DNA of 13,417 bases from Gammaproteobacteria bacterium (GTDB taxonomy: Bacteria; Pseudomonadota; Gammaproteobacteria; Pseudomonadales; Pseudohongiellaceae): contig CANCGR010000026.1 in assembly GCA_947377625.1 (NCBI GenBank), forward strand, positions 1-13,417, given 5' to 3'. A program made the position numbers and the translations under genes. Positions 1 through 5,933 of this stretch are shown in pieces; the first letter of the stretch is position 1; each line of letters opens with the position of its first letter. The notes beneath the pieces are model-generated. The model saw only the letters and a program-made list of their open reading frames with translations, had not been told where the DNA came from and made no database searches.

Positions 1-812
1 ACAGCAAGCTGACCTCGCTGAACTTTGCGGGCACCGGCACGTCGATAATCACTACGTTGACCGCGTCCACTACCAATACGCTTGCGATCGACAACTCCGG
101 CTCGAAGTTGGCGACGGTCAAGTCGATGACCTCCACTGCCAACCTGAAATCGCTGTCGCTGACCGGCAACGTGCAGATCGGCGATGGTCTGGTGGGCGGC
201 ACCGGCCTGACGCTGACCAACACGCAAGGCCTCACGATAACCGGCGATACCGACCCGGCCCACGTCAAACTGACGATGGCGGGCGCGGCCTCGGGCAATG
301 TCGACAACATCACGCTCGGCAACGGCAACAACGTCGTCACCAACGTGTCGACCGCCGGTACGGTCAACCTGACTTTGGGAACAGGCTCCAACTACCTCAC
401 CCTCGGCGGTGCCACCACCAACAGCACCGGCAGATACAACATCACCCTTGATCAGGGAACTGCCCCTGACTACATCACCGTGGGCACCGGCGGCACCACC
501 TACGCGTCAACGCCCAACTATGTGATCACCGGCGCGCAGACCGGCGACCGCATCACCTTCAGTGCTGACGGTGCGTCATCAGGCAATTCGCTGTCGGCAA
601 CCACGCCGGGAGGGTCGGCAGCGCAGACCATTACCGCAGTAGAAGCCGCCGCCGCTTCCTCACATGGCGTGGCTTATGCGGTTTATGGCGGCAATACCTA
701 CCTGGCCCAGTCGGCGTCGGGTACGCTGGCATCGACTGATACCACCATCATCCAGATTATGGGGGTCCACTCGTTTACAGCGTCGACCGGTTATGTGACG
801 TTGGCTTCATGA
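1..812 (+). CDS. Repetitive surface / type I secreted protein, C-terminal part (5' truncated)
   Basis: The reading frame is open from the window edge (first full codon at base 3) to the TGA at 810-812, so about 269 residues of the C-terminus are present and the start lies upstream. The protein is very rich in Thr, Gly, Ser and Asn with almost no Cys, Trp or Lys, and is made of short beta-strand repeats. Between about bases 304 and 500 there are degenerate RTX-like turns (LGNGNN, LGTGSN, DQGTAPDYITVGTG) in which Asn often replaces the calcium-binding Asp. The last about 50 residues contain AYAVYGGNTYLAQ followed by a DTTIIQIMG segment, resembling the conserved tails of large secreted surface proteins (the type called bluetail in family databases, from memory). 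An S-layer or adhesin role outside the cell is inferred. The true N-terminus, and any linked secretion genes, are outside the window. Confidence 0.7.
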   Translation, partial: SKLTSLNFAGTGTSIITTLTASTTNTLAIDNSGSKLATVKSMTSTANLKSLSLTGNVQIGDGLVGGTGLTLTNTQGLTITGDTDPAHVKLTMAGAASGNVDNITLGNGNNVVTNVSTAGTVNLTLGTGSNYLTLGGATTNSTGRYNITLDQGTAPDYITVGTGGTTYASTPNYVITGAQTGDRITFSADGASSGNSLSATTPGGSAAQTITAVEAAAASSHGVAYAVYGGNTYLAQSASGTLASTDTTIIQIMGVHSFTASTGYVTLAS

Positions 813-816
813 GTTT

Positions 817-1215
817 TTACGGGGTAATGACTTTCAAACTTTTGAAATAGTGCCGGAAGAATCCCTCATCGGTCGTCAGCAAGGCGTCGGCCTGTTTGAT
901 GGCATGGGCACCTATCAGAAAATCCGGGGCAGTACGTTCACGTGGCCCCTTGTTTTTGGCATAGCTGCGCATGATGCGCGCTGCCTCCAAAGCAGACTCC
1001 AATGAGATCGGGACATGGTCTATATGGCAGTCCTGCAGAAAATCCGTTAAGTCCTGTTCCTTGGCAAAGTAACGACCCAACTCGGCAACTACGACGGCGC
1101 TTACGCAAAGGCCGCCTTGGGCCAACGCGCTTTCCAGCGCAGTTTGTGCAGCGGCAGCACCCGGTGCGGCCTTGAGAATATCGAACAATACGCTGGAATC
1201 GACGGCAGTTTTCAT
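817..1215 (-). CDS. PIN-domain ribonuclease toxin (VapC-like)
   Basis: This 132-residue protein begins with AVDSSVLFDIL and carries the four acidic residues expected of a PIN nuclease: Asp6, Glu45 (VVAELG), Asp98 (TAPDFLIGAHA) and Asp116 (LLTTDEGF). PIN toxins use these to hold Mg2+ and cleave RNA, commonly tRNA. The start at 1215 is chosen because it overlaps the antitoxin stop in an ATGA, the usual coupling of such pairs, and because MKTAVDSSV is a typical PIN N-terminus; a longer frame to 1281 would overlap the antitoxin by about 70 bases. The gene is second in the pair, and its stop lies four bases from the convergent surface-protein gene. All catalytic residues are intact, so it is probably active. 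Its RNA target cannot be read from the sequence. Confidence 0.85.
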   Translation of the reverse strand: MKTAVDSSVLFDILKAAPGAAAAQTALESALAQGGLCVSAVVVAELGRYFAKEQDLTDFLQDCHIDHVPISLESALEAARIMRSYAKNKGPRERTAPDFLIGAHAIKQADALLTTDEGFFRHYFKSLKVITP

Positions 1216-1520
1216 TTGCGGGCTTTGGACTTTGCCGCTCTGCCAGTTTTGGGTTTTGCAGGCAAGGTTTCGCTTTGCCACGGCACAGCACGACCACGCA
1301 ATTCGGCGAGGGCTTGCTCAGAGGTGAGCCCGTCAGGCAAGGCGCTGCCCAGCCAACGGTTCAAGTCCAGTTGCACTTTCTTCTCCACCATCAGGCGATT
1401 GCCCTCTATGCTCAACTGCAGTCGGGTGCCTGGTTTAAGACCCAGCAAATCACGTGCTTCTTTCGGGATAACGATCTGGCCCCGTTCGGCCAAGGTAACT
1501 TCGAGAGTGCCCATGCCCAT
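1212..1520 (-). CDS. AbrB/MazE-type antitoxin (SpoVT-AbrB fold)
   Basis: This 102-residue protein has an N-terminal swapped-hairpin DNA-binding domain (residues about 5-45: LEVTLAERGQIVIPKEARD, LLGLKPGTRLQL), the signature of AbrB/MazE/VapB antitoxins. The C-terminus is rich in Lys, Arg and Ala (GRAAKSKARK) and probably becomes ordered on binding the PIN toxin. The start at 1520 is preferred because AGGA lies six bases upstream; ATG at 1514 is a close alternative, and a start at 1571 would add a poor, unrelated leader that covers the operator-like repeats. The gene lies directly upstream of the PIN gene and shares an ATGA overlap with it. Its family usually represses its own promoter with the toxin as corepressor, which fits the repeats at 1530-1570. 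Confidence 0.83.
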   Translation of the reverse strand: MGMGTLEVTLAERGQIVIPKEARDLLGLKPGTRLQLSIEGNRLMVEKKVQLDLNRWLGSALPDGLTSEQALAELRGRAVPWQSETLPAKPKTGRAAKSKARK

Positions 1521-1529
1521 GTTGCATCC

Positions 1530-1570
1530 TGTGTATGACAAGAAAAGTATGTGTAGATAAGTATGACACA
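1530..1570 (-). promoter_or_regulatory. Candidate operator/promoter of the toxin-antitoxin pair
   Basis: Just upstream of the antitoxin ribosome-binding site there are several repeats. TGTGTA occurs at 1530 and 1550, 20 bases apart (about two helical turns). GTATGACA occurs at 1533-1540 and 1561-1568. TGTGT at 1550-1554 pairs with ACACA at 1566-1570 around an 11-base spacer. The stretch is AT-rich compared with its flanks. This is the expected site and form of an autoregulatory operator for an AbrB-type antitoxin. I could not fix a clear -35/-10 pair, so the exact promoter is not assigned. Confidence 0.5.
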
Positions 1571-1606
1571 TCTTTTCCGCACGCAGTTATCAATCTTTGA
1601 TGGTAG

Positions 1607-2017
1607 CTACTCAGGTTTCAGGAGCAATACGCAAATACCCTCGATCAGCTTGGCCAGATCCAGCTGCTGTTGCTTGGGTAATTGGCGAAAGTGAGTCAGT
1701 AACCGGTATTCCGCTACTGACAGGCTGATTGGGGTTGAAGACGCGTATTCATGCCCGGCTTCGGTAATCGCGCCGAGCAAGGCCCGCATGGGTTGTTCAT
1801 TGTCGAGCAACCAGGCCCGGCGCACGCCCAGGATTTCGGCAACCAGTGGAGCTCTTTCGGCAGTGGGAAGTGACTCACCATTGAGCCATTTTTTGACAGC
1901 TTGTGCCGATACGCCGAACAAGCGGCCCAAGTCTTTTTGCCTGTGGTCGGCATAGCCAGCCTCGTCGAGAGCCAGCGTGAAACGCTCAGTAAATCCATCA
2001 TGGACAATACGGGACAC
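1607..2017 (-). CDS. XRE-family helix-turn-helix transcriptional regulator
   Basis: This 136-residue protein has an N-terminal XRE/lambda-repressor-like domain: residues about 9-20 form helix 1 (FTERFTLALDEAG), and QKDLGRLFGVS followed by AQAVKKWLNGESLP (27-51) is a typical helix-turn-helix with the KKWLNG recognition-helix motif. The rest (residues 80-136) is helical and contains no LexA/CI peptidase Ser-Lys motif, so it is not a self-cleaving repressor. The start is a GTG at 2017, chosen because no in-frame ATG lies nearby; support is weak, as only a poor purine-rich stretch precedes it. It sits between the toxin-antitoxin pair and the catabolic genes, separated from the amidohydrolase by 121 bases, and may regulate itself through the inverted repeats upstream. 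Its target genes are unknown. Confidence 0.75.
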   Translation of the reverse strand: MSRIVHDGFTERFTLALDEAGYADHRQKDLGRLFGVSAQAVKKWLNGESLPTAERAPLVAEILGVRRAWLLDNEQPMRALLGAITEAGHEYASSTPISLSVAEYRLLTHFRQLPKQQQLDLAKLIEGICVLLLKPE

Positions 2018-2035
2018 GGATGCCGCCCAACCACT

Positions 2036-2081
2036 GGTTAATGAATAACCAACAAATAGTGGTTTAAGCGTTAATAACTAT
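2036..2081 (-). promoter_or_regulatory. Candidate operator upstream of the XRE regulator
   Basis: A perfect inverted repeat, GGTTA-ATGAA-TAACC (2036-2050), lies 19 bases upstream of the regulator start. A second, wider pair, ATAGT (2056-2060) and ACTAT (2077-2081), encloses TTAAGCGTTAA, itself an inverted repeat. The stretch is far more AT-rich than its surroundings. Dyad symmetry just upstream of an XRE gene suggests autoregulation. No certain -35/-10 pair was found. Confidence 0.45.
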
Positions 2082-2138
2082 CAGTATTCCACATGAAAAC
2101 TTTTAGTTGGGCGACAGGTTTGTTCCGTGTATTTCTGT

Positions 2139-3194
2139 TTAAACCAGTTTGAATACCTTCTCGGCCACACTCTGGTAAAACATTTTCTTGGTGGCGATAT
2201 CCATGTCCATGTTGTCGAGATCAACCACTTCCTGCGGCGTGTATTGGTAAGGGTAGTCCATCGCGTACATGATGCGGTCAACACCGATCACCTGCTGGGC
2301 GAACTTGATGGCGGGCTCCCATGCCATGCCGCTGTTGGTGATGTATACGTTTTCCCGCATGTAATCGCTGATTTTTTTCTTGAGCGGTTTCATGCATTCA
2401 TAGCGCGCAGCTTTGACACCAGCGTTATGCATGTAATCAAGACGATACAACCAGTAAGGCAGCGATTCGCCCATATGGCCAACAATGATCTGCAGCTTCG
2501 GAAAGCGGTCAAACACGCCCGCAGTAATGATGCGCAGCAAATGCAAACCGGTTTCCACTCCGAAACCGAAAATAGCACCATCAAGGCCGGCTTCTACAAA
2601 CGGCTGGATCATGTTCTTGGGCGGCGTATTGGGATGAATGTAGATCGGCATGTTCATCGCTTCAGCAGCCTCGAAGATCGGCCAGAACTTTTGGTCAGAC
2701 AGGTATTCGCCATGCGTGTGCGAGTTATTGATGATGCCTTTGAAGCCGAGCTTGCAGCAGCGTTCAAGCTCCTGGGCTGCCAGCTCCGGCGCCTGCGGTG
2801 CGATGGCAGTCAGCGCGCTGAAGCGCGTTGGGTACTTGCGGATGGCGTCCGCCACGATGTCGTTGGTTTCTCTGGCCAGTGAGACTGCCTCTGCTTTGTC
2901 AAACACCTGCACGCCGGGGGACGTCAGCGACAGTATCTGGTGATCGATGCCGGTGGCGTCCATGTCGGCAATGCGCATCTCGCCCAGATCAGCCAGTTTT
3001 TCGCGGATAAATACCGGGCGTGGCGCCATTGATGACGAGTAAAACCCCCACAGGCTGTCGAAGCCGGGATCGCCCAGCGATCCGCTTTCGTACAATTTGC
3101 GATAGCGCACAATGAGGTCGGCCGGTGCCCAGGCTTCTTCAGTGGCAATGCGTTTGTAATCAGGGTTGGGTTTTATTGTTGTAGTGGCAGACAT
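2139..3194 (-). CDS. Amidohydrolase-2 family protein, LigW/gamma-resorcylate decarboxylase type
   Basis: This 351-residue TIM-barrel protein starts at 3194, preceded by GGAG at five bases; a longer frame to 3287 has no such support. Likely metal ligands are Glu19 (RIATEEAW), His187 (MPIYIHPNTPP) and Asp313 (MYAMDYPY), with His240 and Glu243 in VGHMGESLPYW and His159/His161 in NNSHTHGEYL. The Glu/His/Asp spacing is, from memory, nearly the same as in LigW (5-carboxyvanillate decarboxylase), where the ligands are Glu19, His188 and Asp314. Members of this family remove CO2 non-oxidatively from aromatic or ring-cleavage acids using Mn2+ or Zn2+; some are hydrolases. It is divergent from an aldehyde dehydrogenase and a YciI protein, suggesting a catabolic role. 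Substrate unknown: a carboxylated aromatic acid is the best guess. No signal peptide, so probably cytosolic. Confidence 0.8.
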   Translation of the reverse strand: MSATTTIKPNPDYKRIATEEAWAPADLIVRYRKLYESGSLGDPGFDSLWGFYSSSMAPRPVFIREKLADLGEMRIADMDATGIDHQILSLTSPGVQVFDKAEAVSLARETNDIVADAIRKYPTRFSALTAIAPQAPELAAQELERCCKLGFKGIINNSHTHGEYLSDQKFWPIFEAAEAMNMPIYIHPNTPPKNMIQPFVEAGLDGAIFGFGVETGLHLLRIITAGVFDRFPKLQIIVGHMGESLPYWLYRLDYMHNAGVKAARYECMKPLKKKISDYMRENVYITNSGMAWEPAIKFAQQVIGVDRIMYAMDYPYQYTPQEVVDLDNMDMDIATKKMFYQSVAEKVFKLV

Positions 3195-3236
3195 GGCGAC
3201 TCCGCAAGGTTGAAGAAATCTGAAGAAAACCGCCGC

Positions 3237-3264
3237 ATGATACGTCAGCACCGAGCGCTTGCAA
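3237..3264 (-). promoter_or_regulatory. Sigma70-type promoter for the amidohydrolase, with palindromic -35 region
   Basis: On the minus strand TTGCAA (3264-3259) and TATCAT (3242-3237) are separated by 16 bases, matching the sigma70 -35 and -10 boxes at 4 and 5 of 6 positions. Transcription would begin near 3230, about 36 bases before the start codon. The -35 box lies inside the perfect 10-bp palindrome GCTTGCAAGC (3257-3266), a plausible operator for the divergent pair. The plus-strand promoter for the aldehyde dehydrogenase is less clear; TTGCCC (3277-3282) and GATCAT (3300-3305) at 17 bases are a weak candidate. Confidence 0.45.
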
Positions 3265-3346
3265 GCACGGGAAACTTTGCCCGCCATGCAATTTTAGAGG
3301 ATCATAGCCGCCCTCAAATCCGCCCTTCCCTTCCTGGAGTTGACCC

Positions 3347-4792
3347 ATGTCCGGCACCCCTAATATTTACCCCGAATTGCAGCTGTTTATCGACGGCGAG
3401 TGGATCTCCAAAGGCGATCGCAAGAGCGAGCTGGTGCTTAACCCCGCCACTGGCGAAGTGTTGGGCGAACTGCCGCATGCCACCACCGCCGATCTCGACC
3501 GTGCACTGGCTTCGTCACAGAAAGGCTTCAAGGTGTGGAGCGGCATGCTGCCGGAGAAACGCAGCGAAATCCTGCGCAAAGCCGCTGATTTGCTGAAACA
3601 ACGCGGTGAGCAGGTTACCCAGGTGGCCTCAATGGAATCCGGCAAGGTGATTGCGCAATCACGTATCGAGCTGCACATGGCCACCGAAGTGCTGGAGTGG
3701 TACGCCGAAGAAGGCCGCCGCACCTATGGCCGCGTGCTCACCCAGCGTCAGGCCGGCTCGCGCATGCTGGTATTGCGCCAACCGATTGGCCCGGTCGCCG
3801 CATTCACGCCGTGGAATTTCCCGCAGGGCAATCCGGCTCGCAAACTGGGTGCCGCGCTGGGTGCAGGCTGCTCCTGCATTCTCAAAGCCGCTGAAGATAC
3901 CCCGGCCTCGGCCATCCTGATGGTCAAAGCGCTGCAGGAAGCTGGCGTACCCGACGGCGTGGTCAATCTGGTTTATGGCGTGCCTGCCGAAGTGTGCCCT
4001 TATATCCTGCGTTCCGGCGTCGTGCGTGCACTGACCTTCACCGGCTCAGTACCTATCGGCAAAGACCTGATGAAGATCTGCGCTGAACGCATGATCAGAA
4101 CCACGATGGAACTGGGCGGCCATGCACCCGTGCTGGTATTTGATGACGTCAATCTCGAGCATGTACTCGACCTGAGTGTGACTGCCAAATACCGCAACGG
4201 CGGCCAAGTCTGTGTGTCGCCGACCCGTTATTACGTGCACGAATCGCTCTATGCCAAATTTGTGGAAGGCTTCACTGCGCGTGTAAACAAGATGAAAATC
4301 GGCAATCAACTGGATGAAGCCAACAACATGGGCCCGATGATCCACGCGCGCCGTCGTGAAGCGGTGGATGCGTTGATCCAGGATGCAATCAAGCATGGCG
4401 CCACGCTCAACACTGGCGGTGAAGCCGTGGCCGGCCCTGGCTTTTTCTACAAACCGACGGTGCTGTCAAACATCCCTGACTCTGCCCGCATCATGAATGA
4501 AGAGCCGTTTGGCCCGGTGGCTTGCATTAATTCATTCAAGGACTTTGATGAAGTCATCGCCAAAGCCAACCGTCTGCCGTTCGGCTTGGCCGCGTTCGCG
4601 TTCACCGATTCCGGCAAGCGCCTCAAACTGCTGGGCGAGCAACTCGAAGCCGGCATGATCGGGCTTAACAGCTTTGCGATCTCTGTGCCGGAGTCACCGT
4701 TTGGCGGCATCAAGGAAAGCGGTCATGGCAGCGAAGAAGGCACTGAAGGTTTTGATGCCTGCATGATCACCAAGTTCATCAGCGAAGTGTGA
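3347..4792 (+). CDS. NAD(P)-dependent aldehyde dehydrogenase (succinate-semialdehyde dehydrogenase-like)
   Basis: This 481-residue protein is a full-length ALDH superfamily enzyme oxidising an aldehyde to the acid. Visible motifs are FTPWNFP with Asn157 (oxyanion hole), LKAAED with Lys180 and Glu183 (coenzyme ribose contacts; the Glu suggests NAD rather than NADP), FTGSVPIG (Rossmann glycine turn, 231-238), MELGG with the general base Glu255, NGGQVC with the nucleophile Cys289, and NEEPFGPV with Glu386. Overall it looks closest to the GabD/succinate-semialdehyde group, but the family is broad and the LKAAED form departs from the usual KPAE. The start at 3347 is supported by GGAG seven bases upstream. 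It is followed by a yciI-type gene 16 bases downstream and is divergent from the amidohydrolase, so its substrate is probably a semialdehyde of the same pathway. Confidence 0.88.
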   Translation: MSGTPNIYPELQLFIDGEWISKGDRKSELVLNPATGEVLGELPHATTADLDRALASSQKGFKVWSGMLPEKRSEILRKAADLLKQRGEQVTQVASMESGKVIAQSRIELHMATEVLEWYAEEGRRTYGRVLTQRQAGSRMLVLRQPIGPVAAFTPWNFPQGNPARKLGAALGAGCSCILKAAEDTPASAILMVKALQEAGVPDGVVNLVYGVPAEVCPYILRSGVVRALTFTGSVPIGKDLMKICAERMIRTTMELGGHAPVLVFDDVNLEHVLDLSVTAKYRNGGQVCVSPTRYYVHESLYAKFVEGFTARVNKMKIGNQLDEANNMGPMIHARRREAVDALIQDAIKHGATLNTGGEAVAGPGFFYKPTVLSNIPDSARIMNEEPFGPVACINSFKDFDEVIAKANRLPFGLAAFAFTDSGKRLKLLGEQLEAGMIGLNSFAISVPESPFGGIKESGHGSEEGTEGFDACMITKFISEV

Positions 4793-4808
4793 AAAGGGTA
4801 GATTGACG

Positions 4809-5108
4809 ATGCAATTTGTTGTGACAGCAATGGACTACACAGATGCGGATGCGCTCGCTCGCCGTATGGCACATAGGGAAACTCACTTGGCCGGCGTGCG
4901 CGCGCTGATTGCTCAAGGACACTTTCTCAGTGGCGGCGCCATCCTCGATGACAGCGGCAACATGATTGGCTCTACGCTGCATCTGGATTTTCCTGACCGC
5001 GCCAGTCTGGACCTCACCTTGCAAAGCGATCCTTATGTGGCTGGCAAGGTGTGGGACAAGATTGACGTCAGACAAGTGCGTCTGGTGCCGGTGACCAAAC
5101 CGAACTGA
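4809..5108 (+). CDS. YciI-family protein
   Basis: This 99-residue protein has the ferredoxin-like YciI fold: an N-terminal strand (MQFVVTAMDY), the RMAHRETHL helix with the conserved His26, the HFLSGGAILDDSGNMIGS hairpin, and the DPYVAGKVW segment near residue 75. YciI proteins resemble muconolactone isomerase and may act on small metabolites in catabolic routes; no general activity is known. ATG at 4809 is preferred, with AAAGGG ten bases upstream; a TTG at 4803 is possible but too close to that site. It is cotranscribed with the aldehyde dehydrogenase (16-base gap). Its TGA abuts the stop of the convergent DUF1244 gene with no base between. Confidence 0.82.
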   Translation: MQFVVTAMDYTDADALARRMAHRETHLAGVRALIAQGHFLSGGAILDDSGNMIGSTLHLDFPDRASLDLTLQSDPYVAGKVWDKIDVRQVRLVPVTKPN

Positions 5109-5402
5109 TCAGTGCTTGGCTTTGTCGGCAGCAGCGAATTTTTCCTGCTGCGCGGCGCTTGATTCGCGCTGATACAGTTGCTTCCACTCTTCGTAAGGCT
5201 GCCCATAGACCAATGCTCTGGCAGCCTCATAGCCGATGGTTTCGCCACGTTCAGCGGCAGCCGCCACATACCATTTCGACAAACAATTGCGGCAAAAACC
5301 GGCCAGATTCATCAGGTCGATGTTCTGCACATCCTTGCGGCTATCCAGATGTGCCAGTAAACGGCGAAATACGGCAGCTTCCAGTTCGACATTGTTGTTC
5401 AT
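5109..5402 (-). CDS. DUF1244 family protein
   Basis: This 97-residue protein is predicted to be soluble and helical. The core NLAGFCRNCLSKWY (residues 32-45), with Cys37 and Cys40 in a CxxC arrangement, followed by GYEAARALVYGQPYEEWKQLYQ, is the DUF1244 signature as I know it. Its function is not established; the CxxC could bind metal or be redox active, which is inference. The start at 5402 is chosen for the AGAGGA ribosome-binding site eight bases upstream, just after a 12-base tandem repeat; an upstream in-frame ATG at 5435 would read through that repeat. It lies 63 bases downstream of yciH on the same strand and may be cotranscribed with it. Confidence 0.83.
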   Translation of the reverse strand: MNNNVELEAAVFRRLLAHLDSRKDVQNIDLMNLAGFCRNCLSKWYVAAAAERGETIGYEAARALVYGQPYEEWKQLYQRESSAAQQEKFAAADKAKH

Positions 5403-5413
5403 TACTCGTTCCT

Positions 5414-5437
5414 CTTGATTCACTACTTGATTCACTG
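5414..5437. repeat. 12-bp tandem repeat upstream of the DUF1244 gene
   Basis: CTTGATTCACTA (5414-5425) is followed directly by CTTGATTCACTG (5426-5437), 11 of 12 bases alike. It lies between yciH and the DUF1244 start, next to the ribosome-binding site. It looks like a recent slippage duplication. Copy number could vary between strains. Confidence 0.7.
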
Positions 5438-5465
5438 CTTGGCGTTGGCGATTTGATACTGACGG

Positions 5466-5822
5466 TCAACCGCCAGCCAGCTTGGCCTTGAAGCCTTTGG
5501 CCAGCAGCCAGGCCAGCAGCTTATCGCGTTGATCGCCCTGGATTTCAATGACACCGTCTTTTACGGTGCCGCCTGTGCCGCACAATTGCTTCATCGCGCT
5601 GGCGGTGGCTTTGAGTTCTATCTCTGACTGCGGCAATCCTTTGATAAGAGTGACGCCCTTGCCGGCCCTGCCTTTGGTTTCCCTCGCCACCCTTACAACG
5701 CCGTCACCTTTAACCTGTTGCTGACGCAAGCTCTGGCATATGCAAGCATCGACCGGCTTGGAGCAGTCGGGACACATTCTGCCGCCGGCAGTGGAATAAA
5801 CAGTGCGGGAATCTCGGGTCAT
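5466..5822 (-). CDS. yciH: YciH, SUI1/eIF1-fold translation factor
   Basis: This 118-residue protein has the YciH N-terminal TVYSTAGGR followed by CPDC (Cys17, Cys20) and CIC (Cys27, Cys29), a four-cysteine cluster that could bind zinc; the E. coli protein, from memory, lacks it. The SUI1 core then follows: GDGVVRVARETKGRAGKGVTLIKGL, the CGTGGTVKDGVIEIQGDQRDKL segment, and the ending KGFKAKLAGG. YciH resembles eukaryotic eIF1 and influences start-codon discrimination and stress-dependent translation inhibition; it is usually not essential. The start at 5822 is the first ATG and gives the expected family N-terminus. It is divergent from the protease gene, with 111 bases between, and the DUF1244 gene lies downstream. 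Confidence 0.93.
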   Translation of the reverse strand: MTRDSRTVYSTAGGRMCPDCSKPVDACICQSLRQQQVKGDGVVRVARETKGRAGKGVTLIKGLPQSEIELKATASAMKQLCGTGGTVKDGVIEIQGDQRDKLLAWLLAKGFKAKLAGG

Positions 5823-5859
5823 TGTCGATCAAATGGCAGTGCAGTAGTCAGGTGGCGGC

Positions 5860-5865
5860 ATTATA
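5860..5865 (-). promoter_or_regulatory. Candidate -10 box for yciH
   Basis: A perfect TATAAT lies on the minus strand (5865-5860), 38 bases from the yciH start codon, giving a short leader. No good -35 box is seen at 16-18 bases. On the plus strand the overlapping TATACT (5862-5867) could serve the divergent protease gene, 66 bases upstream of its ATG. The two divergent promoters would then overlap and compete. Confidence 0.4.
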
Positions 5866-5933
5866 CTGGCGTCCGGTGCAGACGGAACTTGCCAGTCGCT
5901 GCCGATGCCCCCTTTTGTGAAAGCGCGTACTTG

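Noticed and set aside
1117..1560. 147-codon plus-strand frame across the toxin-antitoxin pair
   Set aside because: Antisense shadow of two well-supported minus-strand genes.
2127..2882. 251-codon plus-strand frame opposite the amidohydrolase
   Set aside because: The minus-strand protein has a family-wide set of motifs and a ribosome-binding site. The plus-strand product has none.
5718..5933. N-terminal extension of the protease gene by 72 codons
   Set aside because: It overlaps yciH on the opposite strand; the ATG at 5934 starts directly with the expected membrane anchor.
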